A stretch of 64,000 bases of DNA, from assembly GCA_033977485.1 (NCBI GenBank), contig CM066988.1, positions 28,562,501 through 28,626,500 on the forward strand, given 5' to 3'. The position numbers were made by a program, and so were the translations under genes. A model generated the notes under the pieces. It was not told the origin of the DNA. It did no database searches and worked only from the letters and a program-made list of their open reading frames with translations. Of the stretch, positions 22,685 to 33,690 are shown piece by piece; within the stretch, counting starts at the first letter, position 1, and every line of letters starts with the position of its first letter. Source of the stretch: Hydrangea macrophylla (taxonomy: Eukaryota > Streptophyta > Magnoliopsida > Cornales > Hydrangeaceae).

Positions 22685-23551
22685 TCAGGTTTGACCAGAA
22701 GCACGTCCCTCCTCCACTGCTTCTTTATTTTCCAGATGCCGTAATTTGTTAATGACTTCCTCCTCGTTGCCATGAATTGTCATCCCAATATCCTGTCCCT
22801 GTTTCACCAATTCCTCCGTCTCTTCCTGTATGGTCATGTTCCTCCGATCTTCCACATACTCCGATAAAGAATAATTTTTTGATCCCCTCTTCTTCCCACT
22901 TTTAGGTTTCTGTACACTCGTTGAGATCAACCTGCCCATGAGCTCTACAATAGCTTTTCTTCTATGACTGTAGACCTTTTTAACTTTATTTCTATTTACT
23001 CTTGTTGATTTCCCATTGTCTCCAAGTGCAGCTGGATCCGGATTAATTGAAGTTGAATGTACATCACAAGCCATTGTTGTTCCTTTGCAATCAACCTGAT
23101 TATAGCCCAGCATACTAAGGGTCCCTATTGGGCCTGAAGGAGGAGCTTCCATAGGCCCATCTACTAGAGACTCAAAAGTGGACTCTTCCACTTTACTAGT
23201 TAGGCCTAACTCTTGGGCTGAGAGGTCCCACCCAGATGGGTAGCATGCTTGGCTTGCTGATTTCAAAACTATCTGACTGCTAGAAGAGCCACTCGTGATC
23301 TGTCTTGCTTCTTTCAAAGCCAAGTCGCCCTCAGCAAATAATGTGATTGCCTTCTTTTCAGGCTTTTTCTTCTTTTCCTTAGGTGTCACTGCGTGGGAAG
23401 ATTCACCACCATCATTCTCTGTATCTCTTCCTTTGCCCCTTGAACCCTTAAACCCACCATTTCTCTTTTTTGCCTTCCAAGCACTGGATTTCAGTTTTTG
23501 GTACTTGCGTCTTCTCATCATTCTTCTAGGTAAAGGGAAGTTGGCAATCAA
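22685..23551 (-). pseudogene. Basic N-terminal/linker ORF of the L1 element
   Basis: A 288-codon minus-strand ORF just upstream of the endonuclease, overlapping its ORF by about 90 bp. It is rich in lysine and arginine near its start (RRMMRRRKYQKLK, KEKKKKPEKK), then serine- and charge-rich. I see no RRM or zinc knuckle. Position and composition suggest the C-terminal part of ORF1 or the linker before ORF2. It is still open over 867 bp, unlike the rest of the element. Confidence 0.5.
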
Positions 23552-24576
23552 CTATCTATTTGGTCATTTGCTCATATGCATTTTGTTTTACCAAAGAAAA
23601 GATTATCCCTGTAAGTTGGCAGAGGCAGCATACTTTCTTTTCTTATCATCACATTCTTTGTGATTTGTTTGGCTATGAAATGTCTATTTGGTCGTTACTT
23701 CGTGAGTAAAGCTATGCTTCTCAAATTTTTTTTTCCCAAAAAGTGTTTTCCGACACAAGTGGTAGTGTCTCTTAAAAAATGGTGGAACCACTTTAACATC
23801 AACAAATCAAAATCAACTGGGCCTATTATCACATGGGCCTTCTTCACGTGGCCATCAGTTGTTGACCTGTGGTCTCTTCTTCGATACTTTGGATCACTAA
23901 GATTTGGGGGCAAAAACAAAATTTGGGCACCAAACCCATCTTAGTTTCACTTACAGACCGAGGGAAAAAAAAAATACAGAGAAGAAAGAAGAAACGAAAC
24001 AGAATTTCTTAGCGGCCCCGCAAAGCTGCCGCATAGCTTGGATTGACCGTAAATTTCTGAGATCCCCTTTTGTTGGTTGTTTAAAATCCTTCTTGTTTAC
24101 AAATTACAATTTTCAAAATTAAGATCTTTTCTAGGCCTTTTTTTTTTGTTTTTTTTTTGTTGTTTAAACATATTGTTTTTCACAAGTTATGGTGTTTTCA
24201 AATTCGAGTTTGATTTTGCTGATGACTAATCCTTGCAATTTGTAAGCTCAAAATTTGGCGGGTATTTTATAGTTGTTTGAAATGATGGTTTATTTTATAC
24301 TGTAATTTTTTTTCGCAGGATACGTATGTAGCTTTCAAGTTAGGATTTCAAATTTTAGAGCTGAAATTTACGATGGGCCTTTTTATTTTTGGGTTTGGAT
24401 TTGATGACCTCTCATTCTTAAAAAGTCGTTTTTGCTGATGGATAAAATATTAGTATAATATTATTGTGAAAACACTACAGATTGGGTTGTAAAAATTTTC
24501 GGTTCAACCAAACCTAAAAGTAAAGTTTTGAATCATGCATTGCGCGGTATATATTCTATTACATCTTCAAACTGAG
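23552..24576. other. Unassigned region between L1 and MITEs
   Basis: No recognisable gene. A GC-richer island near 24007-24060 (GCGGCCCCGCAAAGCTGCCGC) is followed by T-rich, intron-like DNA up to 24480. This could be the 5' untranslated and first-intron region of the RPA1-like pseudogene, but no coding link was found. Confidence 0.3.
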
Positions 24577-24585
24577 TTTTCAAAA

Positions 24586-24751
24586 GGGAATTGTTATTTC
24601 CACTCCATCATTGAACTAAAGCACTCCATAGTACCACTCTCATAGCAAATGGTACCATGTATGCAATGCATGACATGCATGGTACCACATGATTTAAGAG
24701 TGGTACCATGGAGTGTATTGGTTCAATGATGGAGTGGAAATAGCATCACCC
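24586..24751. mobile_element. Foldback MITE 1 (Mutator-type by 9-bp TSD)
   Basis: The 166-bp element has long imperfect terminal inverted repeats. The left end reads GGGAATTGTTATTTCCAC and the right end, reverse-complemented, reads GGGTGATGCTATTTCCAC; the pairing continues inward through CTCCATCATTGAAC. It is flanked by a perfect 9-bp direct repeat, TTTTCAAAA (24577-24585 and 24752-24760). A 9-bp target duplication is characteristic of Mutator-like elements. No coding capacity. Confidence 0.88.
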
Positions 24752-24761
24752 TTTTCAAAAT

Positions 24762-24931
24762 GGGTAATGCTACGTGCACATAAAATGTGCACATAAAGTG
24801 TGCACATAAAGATCTGAGCCATTTATTTTAGTGGGGTCCATCCCTGCACACATAGGACCCACCAAAATAAATGGACTAGATCTTTATGTGCACACTTTAT
24901 GTGCACATTTTATGTGCACGAATCATTACTC
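24762..24931. mobile_element. Foldback MITE 2
   Basis: A 170-bp near-palindrome. The left arm has GGGTAATGCTACGTGC then repeated GTGCACATAAA units ending in AAAGATCT. The right arm is its reverse complement (AGATCTTTATGTGCACAC and so on) ending CATTACTC. The centre is about 60 bp and is itself partly inverted (CATTTATTTTAGTGGG against CCCACCAAAATAAATG). It starts one base after the right target duplication of MITE 1. Its outer bases resemble those of MITE 1. No clear target duplication was found. Confidence 0.8.
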
Positions 24932-25062
24932 TAAAGTTGCTGGATGTTACTCCTTTCTTTTATGTACTGCATGTATTATCTTGCATAGATTATTCTATTA
25001 AACACATTCAATTTTCATATGTATCTAAATAAACCTTAAAGAGATGGAAGCACAACTATTAA

Positions 25063-26385
25063 TGATAAATGACGTTACTCCACAAACCTTGGAAGGTCAA
25101 AGTGTTGATTTTGGAAAAAAGGGTTCCCCCGAGATCCAGTAGCGAGAGTCCAAACAATTTTCAGAGGATAATCCTTGGTGACTCAATCCACAGTAAGTTA
25201 AGTATTAAAAACACTCGGACTTCATATACATTGACTCATATAAACATGTTTATTTTAAAAAGTGTCTAAATAAATTCATTGCTAATTGTGTTGCTAGGGG
25301 ACAAGGGTACAGGGAACAATTTTCGGTCAAGATATCGAATATTTGCAAAACACTATTAGTGTTGAACCATTAGAGTACTACATTTCCAATGCATATGTCA
25401 GAAAAAATAGAACCAAAGCACCGGGTTGTCCCTCCCTCTCTCCCTCACCAGTTCCAATGGACAATCAATGCAAACACAAAGATTGAAGGAATTTTTTATG
25501 AGACTGTTCGTTCCCATACCACCGATGTACAACTTTGTTCCTTTCTCAAGAGTCGCAACTTTTTTTGTGACGAATCTACCCTCACAGGCACACTTTTTCC
25601 TCATATAACATTATATTTATCAAAACTTTATAGAAATATATGTTCTCAAGGATAACTTCATTTCATATGTAATTGGGGCAGTAGTATAAGTTTTCCCCGC
25701 TAGAATGCAAATTGTAGGTAATAGATCTAAAATGGTCCAAGAAATTCTTGCTGATTGACAAAGAGTTTGTTCTCCAACATTGCATTGCTTTGTCATTTAT
25801 TTTTCAAATAATGTTGTTCTATATCAGTCCTTACATTTGGTCTAACAAATAAATTGCAGCTTGAATGCTCGTGTTAAAAACGTGGAACCAGTTTATACAA
25901 AATGAGGCTGCTTTAATTATTGCCCTGATTGCAACAAAACCAGTTGTTGCTGCTGGACTGCGCTTAAAAGCTGTGTCATACAATGGTAAGTACGGAACAA
26001 CATTTTCTATCTATCCATTAAATGTTTTTTAGCTGCATATTAGAATATCTTTTGGGTGTCAGGAGTGGGGCTTCAATCAAGATCTTCAAGCTGCTTTCTT
26101 GTGAACCCCAGCATTTCTCATGCTAATTAATGACCTCTACGGTCGATGCAGATGTGAGTGCAGTTATTTTGTATTTTTTTATGACCTTGTATGCCGATAA
26201 AATTGGTTGGTCCAAATGTTATGTATGTTCACATCATTTCAACAGCTTAAAAGGGAAATGCTGTGACTATTGAAGAAATCATTGCTTCAACAAACTTTCA
26301 AAGTACAGTTATCACTCACACACTAGCCATAAAAGAGATTGAAATTTCAGCATTGGACAATTTGGATAATGATGTAATGTAAGTT
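25063..26385 (+). pseudogene. RPA1-like (replication protein A large subunit family) pseudogene
   Basis: Several plus-strand segments resemble plant RPA70-like/DUF223 proteins with introns between them. Segment 1 (25068-25192) reads LLHKPWKVKVLILEK ... FQRIILGDSIH. Segment 2 (25300-25500) has TRVQGTIFGQDIEYL, EPLEYYISNAYV and HQFQWTINANTKIE. Segment 3 (about 25865-25985) has TWNQFIQNEAALIIA and AAGLRLKAVSYNG and ends before GTAAG. Segment 4 (26062-26130) has GLQSRSSSCFLVNP. Segment 5 (about 26250-26380) has IIASTNFQSTV. Breaks include a frameshift near the A-run at 25400-25406 and an in-frame stop near 26127. Such genes occur both as host genes and inside plant Helitrons. No Helitron ends or helicase were found. 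Confidence 0.65.
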
Positions 26386-26482
26386 ACACTTATTTCTGAA
26401 ATTTTATATATCCAACTCATCAAAAAAAAATAAAAAATTTCCTACATTGGAGTTACCTATTATTTTTCCCATACTATAAGGA

Positions 26483-27031
26483 AAAAGGCCTTTTATGTCA
26501 CTTAAAAAGTGACATAAATAGGTATTTATGTCACTTTTTTTTCCAGTAAAAAGTGATATAAATGGAGGCGACATAAATGACATAAATGTTTTCGAAAAAG
26601 TGACATAAATGTTTCATAAAACCAACACATTTGTTAATAAAAAGTGACATAAATACTTAGAAGTGACATAAATACCATTTTATTTATGTCATTTTTAACC
26701 TAAAGTGACATAAAAGTAGAAAAGTGACATAAATACCAAACAAAATTATTACATCAAAGTATTAAAAGTGACATAAATACTTAAAAGTGACATAAATACC
26801 ATTTTATTTATGTCACTTTTAACATAAAGTGACAAAAAAGTAAAAAAGTGACATAAATACCAAACAAAATTATAACATCAAAGTTTTAAAAGTGACATAA
26901 ATACTTAAAAGTGACATAAATACCATTTTATTTATGTCACTTTTAACCTAAAGTGACATAAATACCAAACAAGATTATTACATAAAAGCCTTAAAAGTGA
27001 CATAAATACAGTAAAAGTGACATAAATACCA
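26483..27031. repeat. CACTA left subterminal repeat array
   Basis: About twenty copies of AAGTGACATAAATA or its complement TATTTATGTCACTT occur in direct and inverted orientation. Part of the block is a larger tandem duplication (about 26640-26960) with units of roughly 120-130 bp containing ACCAAACAAAATTAT. Confidence 0.9.
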
Positions 27032-27099
27032 CCCTGTAAAAACAATATATAGCACCCTGTACATATATACAATACCACGCACGCTGTACAAAATTAAAT

Positions 27100-28080
27100 C
27101 CAACTGAATATATAATCTATTTCAACCACTAAATTTCATCGATTCATCTCAATATCAACCAATTAATTGGAATGAACAAAAAATATATACAATTGATCCA
27201 CGTCAAGTGCTAAACTAATAACATATACATGTTCTAGTCATCAAAAAAAACTAACAAAACTATGAAAATAACAAGATTTAGTCATCCATCTCTTTATCTC
27301 TTCTATGTCTGCCCCGCCCCGCGCACCCGCTCCCGTCCCCGCTTCGTGCTTCTAAGATTTAGTCATCCATCTCCTCTTTATCTCTTCGGATCGATGACGG
27401 TCAGCTCTGTCTTTAATCTCTTTAACCCAGACCAGATGACTACTTTCCTTCATCGATTGCTACGCCTCGTCATTCAGTAAGCTTCTTTGCCTGCATTTGA
27501 CAACTTATTGATAGACTATACATAAAATGAAAGTTCCTATTGCAGCAACTATAAGCACTCCCTTCCTGCTCTAACTTTAATCAACTTTGGGAAGACTGGA
27601 GCTCCCACTAAGGTACTTTTTTAACTGATCGGCAATGTTGGGAAGAACTTCGCCATTGACAATCTCAAAAGAAGGAAAAAATATTTACTGTGAATTGGAG
27701 TTCAAAAGGAGACTATAAACCATTTGTTGCGGCACTATCCTGTAGAAGGGATTTTTGTTACATGCTTAGTCATCGTTCAACATCCGTAGACAGAAAGTGC
27801 ATAAGAAATTTGAGTAGGGTAAAACCTAGAGGCAAAATAACGAAAGATTGGAGAGTGAATCCTTTATTATGGTGGTATATATAGAGGGAAAGGAATTGTA
27901 CAACATTTTGAAAAGGTGGAGTCTCCTATTTTTTGCATAAAAAATACACCATTTGCTGAAGTTTGAACCAAACTATATTTAGAACTTCACTCTAGCATTG
28001 AGCTTTGCTGAATCATATCATTTTAGAGTAACAACATAATGTAAAAGTATGCGATAGAATGTACACATATCTGTAATGTA
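27100..28080 (+). other. CACTA interior with unrecognised short ORFs
   Basis: This stretch holds a CT-rich segment with a duplicated ATTTAGTCATCCATCTC phrase (27280-27410) and two short plus-strand ORFs. One (27262-27480) includes MTVSSVFNLFNPDQMTTFL, and another (27690-27884) is basic. A segment near 27548-27615 reads NYKHSLPALTLINFGKTG in one frame. None was recognised. They may be leftovers of captured sequence. Confidence 0.25.
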
Positions 28081-28101
28081 GTATATAAGGTTCAAGGTTA
28101 C

Positions 28102-29980
28102 CTTAAGCAATGTCCTGCCAAAACTTGCCTCCTCTGCAATTGTGTCCCTGATGTGCGTCTCTTGTTGTTTCAGCTCCGGAAAAACATCACCCATCACTTT
28201 AACACCACCACTTACAAGCCTACTTCCACATGATTATTAGCAAACACAACCAGAATCAACATACAGACAGAGAGCATAACTAATGTTTACTCAGTATAGG
28301 AACGGTGTCCAAGTTTCTGCAACAAAATGCAAGTAAAAGTAACAATAACAGTCAAAGTAACAATAACAAAAATATAGCATTGAATAATTGAAAAAGATAC
28401 ATGCAAAATTTGTTATTCCTACCCACTGAAGAATCCTTGCTGAGCTTTTAGGCCATCAGTTCCATAATGTACATCTCGGCGAAGAATACGTCTTAGGACA
28501 TATTCACGCCCCTCATTGCCTATTCAGCAAGTAGAACTACAATGAGTTCTCAAATATAAATTCAAACTGATAATTAACCAATACCTCAAACAAAATAACT
28601 TCACAGGTAAAAAGAAGTCTGTTATGCAAAATAAAATGATTAAAGCAGGAGAAAGAAAGAACTAATGTCAAGAGTTCAGGGCACTCCACCTGGACAGGAA
28701 CCATAAGCTATGGCAAACGAAAGAGTTATGATATGGTCTGACCATTTAGGAGTCTCCTTGTCTCTTGAATTGGAGGGAATTCAAAGAGGAAAGCACCCCG
28801 CCCCTCTATTTCCTAACCATTACTCCTGTCCAATAATAAATAATAAATAAAATAAAAAATAAAATAATTAAATAAAAAACCAAGCTGAACCATGTACTTG
28901 TCAAAGAGAATTGGAAAATGTCGGAGACGTTAAGAAAGAATCCTACTCTAAGACTTGAAGGCATTCTGGTATTAGTTAGTTGTGTCTGGGAGTCCAAATT
29001 TTAAAGTTGATAATCGTAACGATTTTGATGTCATCATGTCTAATCATTTATGTTTCAAAAGTTAAGGCTCTTCAGTCTATCTTTAAAGAGTGAGAATACT
29101 TTCATGGAGAAATCAACAAGTCATCACAGAAATCTAATATGTAGTGCTCCACTAGGATTAATGCCCACTATAACAATTTAAAGCACTAGCTCATATAGTG
29201 CTGCAAACGAAAGGCAATATTGGTAACAGTTTCAAACTCAACGTTGATTTCTAGCAATGATGCCCAACTAGTTGATTCTATAACACGTTCATCTGCAATT
29301 AGTATTTGGGCAAAAACCACTATCATCATGAAATGTACATTCATATTTGTCACTGGTGAAAGATGTGTGAGGAGTGGAGAAGGGGAAGAGCAGAGGACCT
29401 AATAATACAGATATAACCCAATGCCACAAAATATGATCACGCTTAGATATATAGCACAAGTGAACATCAACGAAAATAAGAGTAACGTCTAATTTTCTGG
29501 ATTGAAAAGATTAGGTTTTATCAATAAAGAACTACTGAAACATATGCATCAAAAATCATGTGAACTTACCTGTTCAATGGCATCAAAAATTGGTAAGAAC
29601 ACATCGGTATCATAATTGCTCATCTTGTTTTGGAGAATAGAAGTTAATCTTTCCAATCCCATTCCAGTGTCAACATGTTTTGTAGGCAGAGATTTTAGCG
29701 AACCATCACCTTCCCTATTAAACTGTGACAGAGACATCAAGACCAATAATGAGCAGTTCACCAAACTGATAGAAAAAGTTAACATTCGAGATGAAGGGAG
29801 AAAAATTAACCAATGAAACTATGAAGATGGTAAATAAGAATTAATCTGCAGTCAGTTGGTAAATTGTCATCCATATCTCAATGCACGTAGGATCATCATT
29901 GTTAACCAATGATGCAGCATCACGATTCCCAATTCGATCAAAATGTATTTCAGTGCATGGTCCACAGGTCTAGTATCACC
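28102..29980 (-). pseudogene. Captured alanyl-tRNA synthetase gene fragment (five exons with introns)
   Basis: Five segments on the minus strand match the class II catalytic region of alanyl-tRNA synthetase in N-to-C order. (1) About 29980-29870: [19 protein letters not shown], with one frame break just before it. (2) 29723-29570: [47 protein letters not shown]. (3) About 28755-28690: SDHIITLSFAIAYGSCPG. (4) 28519-28423: [15 protein letters not shown] through QQGFFSG. (5) 28219-28102: VKVMGDVFPELKQQE through FGRTLLK. Exons 2, 4 and 5 have AG/GT consensus borders on both sides. The N-terminal exons and the editing and C-terminal domains are missing. Retained introns show capture at DNA level. 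The fragment lies inside the CACTA element and cannot encode a working synthetase. Confidence 0.9.
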
Positions 29981-30479
29981 GTTCCATTACAAAAAAAGAA
30001 GGAGAATATGTGCCTCTTAATAAAGCTAGCAAATGAGATCCAGACCTTTACCCTCTCAGAATATAAACAAAAGGGTATTAATCCAGCCCATCCACATATA
30101 CCAAAGTTAGCATAAAGCAAAAATAAGTTCTTGAATAAATCGCCAATCAAGTAAAAGGTAAATGAAATCTGAACTAACACAAGATTGGGAAGTTAACTAG
30201 CCGAGTCTGCATAAGATTCACAGAATACTTCCACTGATATCAACCTACTTCTGACTACATTTAGACTACCTTCTTGAATGGAAAAGTAGCTAGGAATCAT
30301 ATGTGAAGGTTCAGACGTGTTGGAGTACTACTTAAGTTGCACCCTCTCTAACAGCTTAAGCTTTTAGAGTAGATGGTTGTTAACAAAAAGAAGGCTAAAG
30401 TCACAAAAGAGAGGAAAGGAAGTGGGACAATCAAAACATAAGAATTTTTTTTTTTCGCGTTGGAGTAACAAATCCATTA

Positions 30480-30650
30480 GGATTCTGCAGTGTCCAATAC
30501 CTTTGCACTGTCTTCTTTTAGGGCCTTTTTGTCATAATTTCCTTTCAAAACCATATCTTCAACTACCCCATGTTTGGACTCAATCAGAAGAGCATCCCTG
30601 TTTCGAAAGTGACGAGTCATAGAAATGTACATGTCTTGAACAATAGAAGG
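30480..30650 (-). pseudogene. Unrecognised coding-like segment inside the CACTA element
   Basis: A minus-strand reading frame of about 55 codons looks protein-like (RHFRNRDALLIESKHG, VLKGNYDKKALKEDSAKV) before a TAA near 30478. Its amino-acid composition suggests a real exon, but I cannot name the family. It has the same strand as the other captured exons and lies just upstream of the alanyl-tRNA synthetase segment. Confidence 0.35.
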
Positions 30651-30711
30651 AATTATATGGGGGGAAAGGCAGGAAACATATGGTTCATGGAAGGAAGATT
30701 ATACATGTGTG

Positions 30712-30714
<3 letters not shown>

Positions 30715-30756
<42 letters not shown>
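30715..30756. repeat. (GA)n microsatellite
   Basis: A run of about 40 bp of GA dinucleotides inside the CACTA element. Confidence 0.9.
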
Positions 30757-32189
30757 ATACACCTTTAGCTTGATTTTGTACGGTAGTAGCCTAACTCCTT
30801 TTGGTTGAGCTGGATGATTTCCCAATTCCTTTCTTCATGTCTTCCTCATATCCCCCGCCCCCTCTTTAAAATTAGAAGAAAAAACTATTGTTAGTAAAAT
30901 GTAAAATTTAAAATAGTATTCTCTTATCAGAAAATGATGTACATTGACTGTAAAAGAATATCAATGCTGATTCTAACCATTCAATCAGAGATTCAGAGTT
31001 CTGATATTGGACAAACAGAGCCTGAGTGTATTAAGAAAGAAACCTAAGTCTAAGCCATATTGAAACAAACAGAGCCTGAGTGTATTAAGAAAGAAACCAT
31101 ACAAATGAACATCTATAGGAATTCCCCAGGAGTAGTCATAATAGCATATAACGAAGTCATTCAAGTTCAGGGGAAAAAGAATGTTACCAAAGCAACAGAA
31201 TTGCTCTTTCCTTGTGTCCTTTCGCTAATAGTTGGACTGAAAGCTGTTCAAAGAACCAAACATGGTGGTAAGATCGGTCAATTCACAAGCCAATTCATAC
31301 GTGTCAATTCACGTTTCATATAACTCTATGCAATTCATGATTTGTAAGTTCAAATGTTGAATTTTGAAGTATTAAGTAGAGAAAACTTTCAACATTTTGA
31401 GCCTTGATATTGCATACAACTTTGGGTTATTTTTCCACTTTAAGCACAACACATGTTTTTATAATGACTACATTACATATATATAAATTATTCTCAGGAA
31501 AAAAGTAAATATTATGATCGACAATTTGATACAATTCAAGATTCATCATTCTGGCAAACCAATTCACGATTTGAAAACACTGATACCAAATTTGACTGCA
31601 CTAATTTTTTTCCGACAACAAAAAAATGACCCTTTATCACATTCACTAAACATGGGGCTCATGTTTATTGACACTCACAGCAAGTAGTTCTCAAGGAGAC
31701 AAGGTTTTTTGCGGAGATTTTCTGCTTCTTTCCTTGTCCATCGAGTAACTTGACTCCATGAGTATCCATTTACTTGGTAGGATTTGCAGCTCCTATTGGA
31801 GAGTCCTTTTGAGATAGCCCCAACTTCTCGTGAACAACGGGATGATTAAGAAACATTTGCTGCAAAATTGATAACGTGGTGAACCAGAAAGAAAAACTTG
31901 TTTAGAGAACTGTTATATGAACATAAAAGAGTGAAATCTTAACCGTGAAACAAGTGTACTTAAAGAATATACTCAATATTACAATTCTTATATGTAAAGT
32001 TATTTGTTGCAAGTTTGGCGACGACTAAGTTATGTTGCCTCTCTTTCAAAGTTGTAATACTAAGATAATGACAAAAACTAGATTGTCTAACAACACTATA
32101 GTCACAAACATTTATCAAAGAGAGCCCCCCCTTGACTATTCAAAATCAACCTTAGAAAAAACTTCAAGCACGGTAAGATATTCTCTCCA
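30757..32189. other. CACTA interior, mostly unassigned
   Basis: Most of this stretch is AT-rich without recognisable content. A phrase AAACAGAGCCTGAGTGTATTAAGAAAGAAACC is duplicated in tandem near 31012-31098. A minus-strand segment at about 31670-31800 reads protein-like (YQVNGYSWSQVTRWTRKE) in one frame and may be another captured exon, unrecognised. Confidence 0.3.
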
Positions 32190-32640
32190 TAAGAAGGAAA
32201 ACAAAAAAGTCTATTTATCAGAAGGGATCTCAAATTCTTTCAGCTTATTCAGACCCTCTAAAAGATTATGGGACACGACGCCTTCCCAAGAATTTTGGTA
32301 GAGTTGCAATTTAATTAACTCCACTAGTTTTCCCACACTTTTAGGTATAGACCCATTCATTTTATTGAAAGAGAGGCGCAATTCCTTTTAAAATGATAGG
32401 TTTCCAATAGATTCTGCAATTAAACCAGAGATTGAGTTTTTATTTATCAAAAGGGATCTCAAATTCTTTAAGCATCCCAATGTATTGGGCAAATACCCAA
32501 TGATGTGATTGGTCAAAAATTTTAACTCCTTCAAACTACTATTTCTACATCCTAACAATCCCTCAAAGTGTCCACTTATGGCATTATAAGAAAGGTCTAA
32601 ATACTGCAAGTTGCAATGTTTGCCCCATTCAACTCGTAGT
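32190..32640 (-). pseudogene. Captured LRR receptor-like protein fragment
   Basis: On the minus strand 32609-32388 encodes leucine-rich repeats of the plant extracellular type: MQYLDLSYNAISGHFEG, IIGYLPNTLGCLKNLRSL, then NSISGLIAESIGNL. After an in-frame stop the same pattern continues downstream to about 32200 (LRLSFNKMNGSIPKSVG, LQLYQNSWEGV). Repeats follow the LxxLxLxxNxxxGxxPxxxGxLxxL pattern of LRR receptor-like proteins. No signal peptide, membrane segment or kinase is present. About four to five repeats remain. Confidence 0.8.
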
Positions 32641-33456
32641 CTCGAATGAGTCTACTTGTGAATCAACTGAATTCTAACAAATATCATACTTGTAATAGTT
32701 GGAAGGCTCAAAATCAGATGAAGAACAAAACAAAAACTTATGAAGATATATATCAAGTCCCTAAACTGAAACTGAAACTAAAACCGATATAGAGGAAAAG
32801 AAAATAGAAGAGTAAAAGAGCAAAAGTTCCAAAAGCAAGGAAAGAAGAGGAAAACAAAATAGAAGGAAGGGGAAGGGAAAGGAAAACGGATTTTCTCCTA
32901 TGCTCAGATAATATCATAAACTAAAGCTTTCTCAAAAACAGTTGACAATTAAGAAAAATGAATGGGAACTAAAAGTGTACTATTTTCCTATATTTTCATT
33001 GTATTTTCTTTCCCTTCCCATTTTCCTCGCCCTTTTCTTTGGCAACCATACTAGGAATAAGCCTTTTCCTTTGTATTTTTTCTTTTCTTTTCCTTCCAAA
33101 AATCCATGAACCAAACGGAGCCTAAACATTAGCCAAATAGAAATGAAAAAGTGTTAGATAATTGTTTTCGTTTTTCTTTTTTCGAAAACAAAAACAAAAA
33201 CTGTGTTTTGTAATCATTTTCGTTTTTCTTTTTCTTGAAGGGGGGAAAAAAGTCAACGCAATTGGGTAAGAAAATGAAGGAAATTAAAAAACGAATTGTA
33301 ATAAGATAGATCAACAAAGTTACAAGTTTCCTTCAACCATACAACAAAAAGAAAGAAAAATTGAAGATACGTTAATTAATATCTAAAAGATAATTTACGT
33401 TAATTAACTAAAAGATAATTTACTCACGTAATCAAAACATGTATTCACTAGCATAA

Positions 33457-33690
33457 TTAGACTTGAAAGAAACGGGAAAAAGATAGAAAGGCTAGCCACA
33501 AACCAGCAGGTACACTGAGTATCACTAGCTTCCCTATCCGAAGAATCTGAACTGGAAGTATAGAAGGCTGCAAAAAGCAGGGAAAAAAGAAAAGAAAGAG
33601 AAACGTATCAAAAGTAATGAAAATCAAAGCCGGTAACAGAGAAATTATGACCGCACGCATAAAAGCTGGATCTAATGCAAATGCCAAACT
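33457..33690 (-). pseudogene. Probable captured exon of a neutral ceramidase-like gene
   Basis: At about 33567-33500 a minus-strand segment reads SILPVQILRIGKLVILSVPAG, resembling a conserved block in plant neutral ceramidases (alkaline/neutral ceramidase family, ceramide hydrolysis). It is preceded by TTTTTGCAG, a good splice acceptor. The ORF upstream of it (to 33687) is hydrophobic and is likely intron translation. Only one short exon is supported, so the assignment is tentative. Confidence 0.45.

Larger units (their letters stand above)
18500..23551 (-). mobile_element. L1-type LINE with RNase H domain, degenerate
   Basis: Reading down the minus strand the order is a basic linker region (23551-22685), AP endonuclease (about 22640-21960), RT (about 21560-20250), zinc-binding region (19526-19263) and RNase H (about 18920-18726). 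This is the order of plant L1 ORF2 proteins that carry RNase H. Many frameshifts and stops interrupt it. I see no clear ORF1 with an RNA-binding domain, so the copy may be 5'-truncated near 23.57 kb. The 3' end and target duplication were not resolved. Confidence 0.9.

Noticed and set aside
21247..23663. Plus-strand ORFs opposite the L1 (for example 22187-22681 and 23295-23663)
   Set aside because: They are antisense shadows of the minus-strand endonuclease, RT and linker frames.
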